Translations under genes and position numbers: made by a program
Notes under the pieces: generated by a model
Database searches by the model: none
What the model was told of the DNA's origin: nothing
Seen by the model: the letters and a program-made list of their open reading frames with translations, nothing else
Shown here: piece by piece, positions 60,302 to 64,000 of the stretch
Layout of the letters: each line of letters starts with the position of its first letter
Numbering within the stretch: the first letter of the stretch is position 1
Virus record (IMG/VR): IMGVR_UViG_3300001533_002283
Location: 108,182-172,181 of that record
Direction: 5' to 3' (one strand)
Length of the DNA: 64,000 nucleotides
Origin: a virus

Positions 60302-60568
60302 TCATTTGTATTTTATTATAACGCTGCCGGAGTCTTTTCGGGCAGCGATTAAAACCTTGGCGCTTTCGGGAAGTGCTTTCGTATATTTATATCCCAAAGA
60401 TATCCTTCTATACTTTCTGTCTATCCTCTTTTTTCCTAGAAACCAATCTCCCAAATAAAAATCAATTTCGGTCAAATTCCCGAAAACTGATTCAAACTCC
60501 TTATCTTGGCGGCGTGGCCATATAAAATATCCGTATTCTCTGCTTCGCTTGGTAAATTCAACCTTCAT
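60302..60568 (-). CDS. Small basic protein behind the methylase gene
   Basis: 88 residues, rich in Arg, Lys and Tyr (DRKYRRISLGYKYTK). It begins beyond a pair of AAGCTT sites behind the methylase. Its stop touches the attC site. It may belong to the restriction-modification unit, for example as a regulator, but no helix-turn-helix is clear. No family recognised. Confidence 0.5.
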   Translation of the reverse strand: MKVEFTKRSREYGYFIWPRRQDKEFESVFGNLTEIDFYLGDWFLGKKRIDRKYRRISLGYKYTKALPESAKVLIAARKDSGSVIIKYK

Positions 60569-60580
60569 TTATGTTTGGTA

Positions 60581-60597
60581 AAGCTTAAAACAAGCTT
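60581..60597. promoter_or_regulatory. Two AAGCTT sites 11 bases apart
   Basis: AAGCTT at 60581-60586 and 60592-60597, in the 45-base gap between methylase and 60302-60568 gene. This is the sequence recognised by HindIII, whose relatives are encoded just upstream. Spacing is one turn of the helix. They may serve in regulation through methylation or be chance. Confidence 0.35.
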
Positions 60598-60613
60598 AAA
60601 TCAAGCAAAAAAA

Positions 60614-61450
60614 CTAAATGGCTATCTGCATCTGCTGGGGCTTCGCTGCAATTACTTCTTCTTCCTTCGGCTCATAAGGCAAATCTACGCGAGTGCGAGC
60701 TATCGCGCAGTATTCCTCGCTGACATCAATTCCGATAAAATGACGGCCCAACTGTTTGGCGACTTTGCAGGTGGTGCCGCTTCCGCACATTGGATCTAAA
60801 ACAATATCTCCTTCGTTAGTCCAAGATAATATATGGTCGCGGGCTAGCTGACACGGGAAAGGTGCGGGGTGACCCTTCGCTTCCTGATCTTCGGCATTCT
60901 TTCCTACAACATACTCCCAGATATTTCCTTTTATCTTCTGATCCTTTACAGGATTCGCCATTTTCTCTCTGGTCTGAACCGTCTTAGAATAATTCTTGTA
61001 GGTTGTGCCGTTAAGTTGGAGTCCAGCGTGTAGGCAATCAACCATTATAGGATTGTGCGTCTTCACTACCCCCTTGCTGAATACAAACATATACTCAAAC
61101 TCATTATTATATCGTTTCCGATATATCTGGGGAATCGGATTCTTCTTCCTGAAAATCATTGTGTCATGAAGATTAAATCCGACTTCCTTAAAAAACAAAG
61201 CCTGCTTAAAGCTAGTGCCGGTTTCTGAACCTTCAATCGTCGCGTCACTAATAACCCAAACAACAACCCCGCCCGGTTTGAGGACTCTGAAAAGCTGCTT
61301 AGCTATATCCTCAAATCGAAAAGTATACCCATTATAGTTTCGTAGGTTGTCGTATGGCGGCGAAGTAACTACCAAATCAACCGATGACTCAGGCATCGAG
61401 GCTATCATCTCAACACAATCACCCTGAATAATTCTGTCTGTAAAATCCAT
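60614..61450 (-). CDS. Type II DNA methyltransferase of the HindIII-like system
   Basis: 278 residues. Motif IV TSPPYDNLRNY near residue 29 precedes the SAM-binding motif (VLDPMCGSGTTCKVAKQLG) near 215, the beta order. The next gene upstream is a HindIII-like endonuclease, so this methylase should modify adenine in AAGCTT and protect the DNA. It overlaps no other gene; seven bases separate it from the endonuclease stop. In the phage region AAGCTT is still present in several places (for example about 20449, 21077, 28396, 38693). Confidence 0.85.
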   Translation of the reverse strand: MDFTDRIIQGDCVEMIASMPESSVDLVVTSPPYDNLRNYNGYTFRFEDIAKQLFRVLKPGGVVVWVISDATIEGSETGTSFKQALFFKEVGFNLHDTMIFRKKNPIPQIYRKRYNNEFEYMFVFSKGVVKTHNPIMVDCLHAGLQLNGTTYKNYSKTVQTREKMANPVKDQKIKGNIWEYVVGKNAEDQEAKGHPAPFPCQLARDHILSWTNEGDIVLDPMCGSGTTCKVAKQLGRHFIGIDVSEEYCAIARTRVDLPYEPKEEEVIAAKPQQMQIAI

Positions 61451-61457
61451 AACTCTA

Positions 61458-62363
61458 TTATATGTCCATTATGCCATTATTGTCAACTGCTTTGATGGTC
61501 GCTATGCGGCTTTCAATCCGGTTTATCTTAATGAGTTCACGCAAAGCCTCATCATGACTCATTCTCATAATTTTCTCTCTTTCGTCCGCCAAATAAGCTA
61601 AGGCTAATTCTTTCGCTGCTGCAACCGACTCAACGGCAGCTTGCTTCTCATTCTTCCACAAATCTGAAATTCTCTTATCGAAAGAAAGCATAGCGCGATT
61701 AACGGAAGTCCAATATGCAATGGCATCTTTCGACGGATTAATTGCTGTGACCGATTTTAAAATGTCATGCAATAATCCTTCTGAATTCCCGCCTGCTGCT
61801 GCAAAACATACTAAAACGGAGAGGTGAGAATAAGTGAACACACAAACATTTCGGGATGTGGCTTGTTCATAAATCTGACTAGATCTGACCGGCAACTGAT
61901 AGATGGGGCAGACAACAACGGCATATGGTTTCCCGCGCTTCCAGGTATCCATCGCCGCGACCTTAAAATCTTTCTGGTTTTTAGCTGTTCGGCTTAGTCT
62001 AAAGGCCTTTGCGTCAGCAACTAAACTATAATTCTTACCGAATGCCTCAACATCTGCCGAGTCGCCACGCTCAGTTAAAATCAAACTTTTTAATCCAGAG
62101 GATGCGAAAGCATGGGATAAGAGAGCGTCCGTATACTTAGAATATAATTTCTCCTCACTAGAATCATGGTCATATTGCTCTGGAATGTCTCCACAAAGGC
62201 GCAAGTGATCTATAATGGAACCGACTCCGTTCTTGGAAAACTCATCTTTAAGCTCTCGCTCTAGTTTGGTGAAATCATCCACAAAGTTTCCGCTCAGCTT
62301 TTGGATTTCGCCTATCCAGTATTTACGGCGCGCAATCGCTTGATGACCAATGATATTTGACAT
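61458..62363 (-). CDS. HindIII-like type II restriction endonuclease
   Basis: 301 residues from ATG at 62363 (a TTG start at 62399 would add 12). Length and sequence resemble HindIII (300 residues): LVADAKAFRLSRTAKNQKDF is nearly identical to the enzyme, and ERGDSADVEAFG, YAVVVCPIYQLPVRSSQIYE and VFTYSHLSVL follow in the same order. The catalytic residues fit: Asp104, Asp117 and Lys119 in the PD-(D/E)xK arrangement. It should cut AAGCTT. The methylase lies directly downstream. It is in an integron-like cassette, not with the phage genes. Confidence 0.9.
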   Translation of the reverse strand: MSNIIGHQAIARRKYWIGEIQKLSGNFVDDFTKLERELKDEFSKNGVGSIIDHLRLCGDIPEQYDHDSSEEKLYSKYTDALLSHAFASSGLKSLILTERGDSADVEAFGKNYSLVADAKAFRLSRTAKNQKDFKVAAMDTWKRGKPYAVVVCPIYQLPVRSSQIYEQATSRNVCVFTYSHLSVLVCFAAAGGNSEGLLHDILKSVTAINPSKDAIAYWTSVNRAMLSFDKRISDLWKNEKQAAVESVAAAKELALAYLADEREKIMRMSHDEALRELIKINRIESRIATIKAVDNNGIMDI

Positions 62364-62399
62364 TCGGAAAAGTGAAGCTAATTTAGGTGTCTCGGTCAA

Positions 62400-62720
62400 G
62401 TTGATAGAGGCTGCGCGTTAGCGCGGCCCCCTCTTTTTCGTTGGCTGCGGTGATGTGGGCGTAGCCCACGGTAGAATTTGGAGTGCAAAGCACTTCATGA
62501 GCACGGCTTGCCGCGCGCAATGATGTGCGACGCACGGCTCGGGGTTCGTTGGTTTGGTTTTTGCGTGTTAAGCCTCGCCACCAGAAAGACGACTTTGTGA
62601 GGATTTGTGCGGCTTGTCCGCACGAACCGGAACAATGTCGGTAGGAACGTAGCCCCGTAGCCGAAAGTATTTTTGACATTTCGCCCGCGAATCGTAATAA
62701 TACTAATATATGGGCATCGC
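62400..62720. other. Non-coding, structured GC-richer spacer
   Basis: 321 bases without a credible gene between the endonuclease and the next gene. It holds AGAGG-CTGCGC-GTTA-GCGCGG-CCCCCTCT followed by TTTTT (a hairpin with T-run on the plus strand), the perfect hairpin GTGGGC-GTA-GCCCAC near 62456, and GTTAAGC at 62567-62573, which matches an R-box. No left R-box was found. It is richer in GC than its neighbours. It may be a divergent attC or the former end of another cassette. Confidence 0.4.
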
Positions 62721-63131
62721 TCAAACCAAGGTAACTCTAAAAACTCCACGAATCCACTTCTCTGGAATCGCGTCGAGTTCATTTGGTCTATTCGGATTCA
62801 TGACCAAGACAGCCTCTTCCTTTTTATCTACGAATCTGACGAAGTGCTTATTCCCTTCGTCACCCCTCCAGTGTATATACAACAGAATGGCTTCTTTATC
62901 TGTAAGAGTAAACCCACCAAAGACGGGTGAAATAGAAAAACCGGCTCGCTTACCAAATTCGGTAAGGAAATCGGAGCTGATACTACCTTCTATTTTCGTC
63001 CCGCCATTAAATAAATCGAGATTCTTTGAGATGAAGTCTCGGTGGCTGAAAGCGCGCCCGTTATCGGAAAAGAACGATTCGATGCGGGCACCGACACACG
63101 CGAACGGATTGTATTGCTGGATAATTTTCAT
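62721..63131 (-). CDS. Papain-like cysteine protease-like cassette protein
   Basis: 136 residues. It has the order Cys12 (QQYNPFACVGARIESF), His96 (EGNKHFVRFVDKKEE), Asn112 (VLVMNPNRP), like C39-type and other papain-like peptidases (C...H...N/D). No signal peptide or glycine-gly leader recognition is evident. It may be inactive or a toxin-like accessory. It lies in the cassette between sites C and B, upstream of the HindIII-like genes, perhaps originally a separate cassette. Confidence 0.5.
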   Translation of the reverse strand: MKIIQQYNPFACVGARIESFFSDNGRAFSHRDFISKNLDLFNGGTKIEGSISSDFLTEFGKRAGFSISPVFGGFTLTDKEAILLYIHWRGDEGNKHFVRFVDKKEEAVLVMNPNRPNELDAIPEKWIRGVFRVTLV

Positions 63132-63264
63132 ATGAAAGAGTATAAATTCAACATTAGTGAGGAACAGTCAAAAAGGGCTTTGGCCGAAAAGTGGAAAGCG
63201 GGCGAATTTCATGCCGAACACGGCCCCGATGGAGGTGATCCTACTCCTTGTTTGGTTTCTTTCT

Positions 63265-63363
63265 GCCCAACGTTAAAGATGAGCCATGTAGATGATTGGC
63301 GCGAAATGTGCGCAAGCACAGATCGTGACAAGCATCGGAATTGGCTCCATCGTTTGGTTAGGC
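63265..63363 (-). other. attC-like recombination site C
   Basis: On the minus strand GCCTAAC (63357-63363), eight bases, GGAGCCA (63342-63348), centre, TGGCTCA (63280-63286), eight bases, GTTGGGC (63265-63271). Nearly the same boxes as site A. It closes the cassette of the 63415-63621 gene. Confidence 0.75.
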
Positions 63364-63414
63364 TCCTTCCTTTTTATTCATATATTCAACGCCGAAAAGA
63401 ACACGGTATCGCGG

Positions 63415-63621
63415 TCAGCCTTTTAGCTGACTCACAAGAGTTTCAAGCGTCTGTTTCCGAACTAAGGTCTCATTTGCTAAAATCCTAATCTTTTCTTTTT
63501 CCGCGTCTGGCAGGTCTAATTTATTAGCGAGTAAATGAAGGATAAGACCTTCGTTTTCCATGCAGGCCGCAACATAACCACCAAGGCCGGCAATCATAAG
63601 TTTAATATTTTCGTTTTTCAT
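63415..63621 (-). CDS. Small cassette protein
   Basis: 68 residues, with MKNENIKLMIAGLGGYVAAC then a helical charged end (LPDAEKEKIRILANETLVRK, then LETLVSQLKG). It may be a short amphipathic or regulatory protein. 51 bases lie between its stop and the attC site. It begins three bases after the stop of the truncated permease, so the two are probably cotranscribed. No family recognised. Confidence 0.5.
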   Translation of the reverse strand: MKNENIKLMIAGLGGYVAACMENEGLILHLLANKLDLPDAEKEKIRILANETLVRKQTLETLVSQLKG

Positions 63622-63624
63622 TTT

Positions 63625-64000
63625 TTATTTCTGGGTTATAGCGAATCCAAACAAAATAATTAGAGCAATCATCATCACAGCCATTGTTTCGCCAACAGCG
63701 CGTCCTATTCCAAGTATTATTGCTGCAGTTATTCCTGAAAGGGCAGAAGGCAGTACAACTTTTCTAATCGTTTGCCATTTTGTTGCACCCATGGCAAGAG
63801 ATCCTTCTTTGTAGTGTCGCGGCACAGCATTTATTGCATCTTCTGCAACACTAGTAATAGTTGGAATTGCCATGATGCCAAGGATAATAGAACCAGCAAG
63901 CCATGTTTCACCAGTTGGAACACCATATCCTTTATATATCCAGTCAACTAGGATTATAAGCCCAAAAAAACCATAAACAACAGAGGGGATTCCAGCTAGA
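63625..64000 (-). pseudogene. Partial PstC-type phosphate permease, aberrant C-terminus
   Basis: The frame enters from the right edge (no start in the window) and runs 124 codons to TAA at 63625. Family features: LAGIPSVVYGFFGL, then ITSVAEDAINAVPRHYKEG, LAMGATKWQTIRKVVLPSAL and IILGIGRAVGETMAVMMIA, the EAA-type loop and last-helix start of PstC/PstA permeases. After MMIA the usual GN and last membrane helices are missing and the protein ends LIILFGFAITQK. This suggests a truncation, rearrangement or a join of two sequences near 63670. Whether it is functional is unknown. Confidence 0.6.

Larger units (their letters stand above)
59548..63621 (-). mobile_element. Integron-like gene-cassette array (part)
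   Basis: Three attC-like sites (59548-59646, 60186-60301, 63265-63363) with matching outer boxes define two complete cassettes and one incomplete cassette to the right. The genes between them are almost all on the minus strand and lie upstream of a site, as in integrons. The sites share R and L boxes but have different centres. No integron integrase or attI is visible; from the attC orientation it should lie right of the window. The array directly follows the ClpP-like gene of the phage. Confidence 0.65.

Noticed and set aside
62383-62782. Minus-strand frames of 95 and 113 codons
   Set aside because: They overlap each other in different frames across hairpins and are rich in Arg and Ser without protein-like pattern.
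1-64000. tRNA genes, rRNA genes or CRISPR arrays
   Set aside because: No cloverleaf-like, rRNA-like or regularly spaced repeat sequence was seen.

Overview
The window is most likely part of the genome of a tailed double-stranded DNA phage (Caudoviricetes), moderately AT-rich, that carries at its right end a stretch resembling an integron gene-cassette array. The phage call rests on a full head and tail set on the minus strand: large terminase, portal, prohead protease/scaffold, HK97-type capsid protein, tail tube, a 2026-residue tape measure, baseplate-like and fiber-like proteins. Hardly any start codon has a Shine-Dalgarno sequence. Many instead have TAACAC one to six bases upstream. The host cannot be named. 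Lipoproteins and heptosyltransferase-like enzymes fit a Gram-negative host, but only weakly.

Layout. 1-2.2 kb (minus): sugar-modification and small unknown genes. 2.2-2.57 kb: a control region with back-to-back promoters, a candidate small RNA with its own terminator, and a rightward promoter. 2.57-13.4 kb (plus, probably early genes): a compact protein with family-A polymerase-like motifs, a NADAR ADP-ribose hydrolase-like protein, a sigma factor, three glycosyltransferase genes, a candidate Acb2/Tad1-type cyclic-nucleotide sponge and an SSB-like protein. 13.4-58.6 kb (minus, late genes, in transcription order from the right): PhoH ATPase, metallopeptidase, two lipoproteins, zinc-ribbon protein, second sigma factor, candidate small terminase, ERCC4 nuclease, adenine methylase, large terminase, portal, a GC-rich fiber island, protease/scaffold, capsid, neck, tail tube, tape-measure chaperones, tape measure, tail tip. 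The tip includes a BspA-type leucine-rich-repeat protein and a trypsin-fold protease with an intact triad. 58.7-59.4 kb (plus): a ClpP-like protease.

59.5-63.6 kb: three sites with matching R and L boxes (attC-like) delimit cassettes with minus-strand genes. One large cassette carries a restriction enzyme closely resembling HindIII, a DNA methylase, a small unknown protein and a papain-like protein. No integron integrase is visible. By attC orientation it would lie to the right of the window. The last 376 bases encode part of a PstC-type phosphate permease whose C-terminus departs from the family, so either a rearrangement or an assembly join must be considered there.

How the parts fit: TTGACN-N17 promoters precede several plus-strand genes and some of the leftmost minus genes, and look like early promoters read by host RNA polymerase. 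The late block lacks them and probably depends on one of the two phage sigma factors. Candidate counter-defence genes (NADAR, Acb2/Tad1-like, methylases) lie with the early genes or next to the packaging genes. Glycosyltransferases may decorate DNA, host surface or the phage's own Ser/Thr-rich tail protein.
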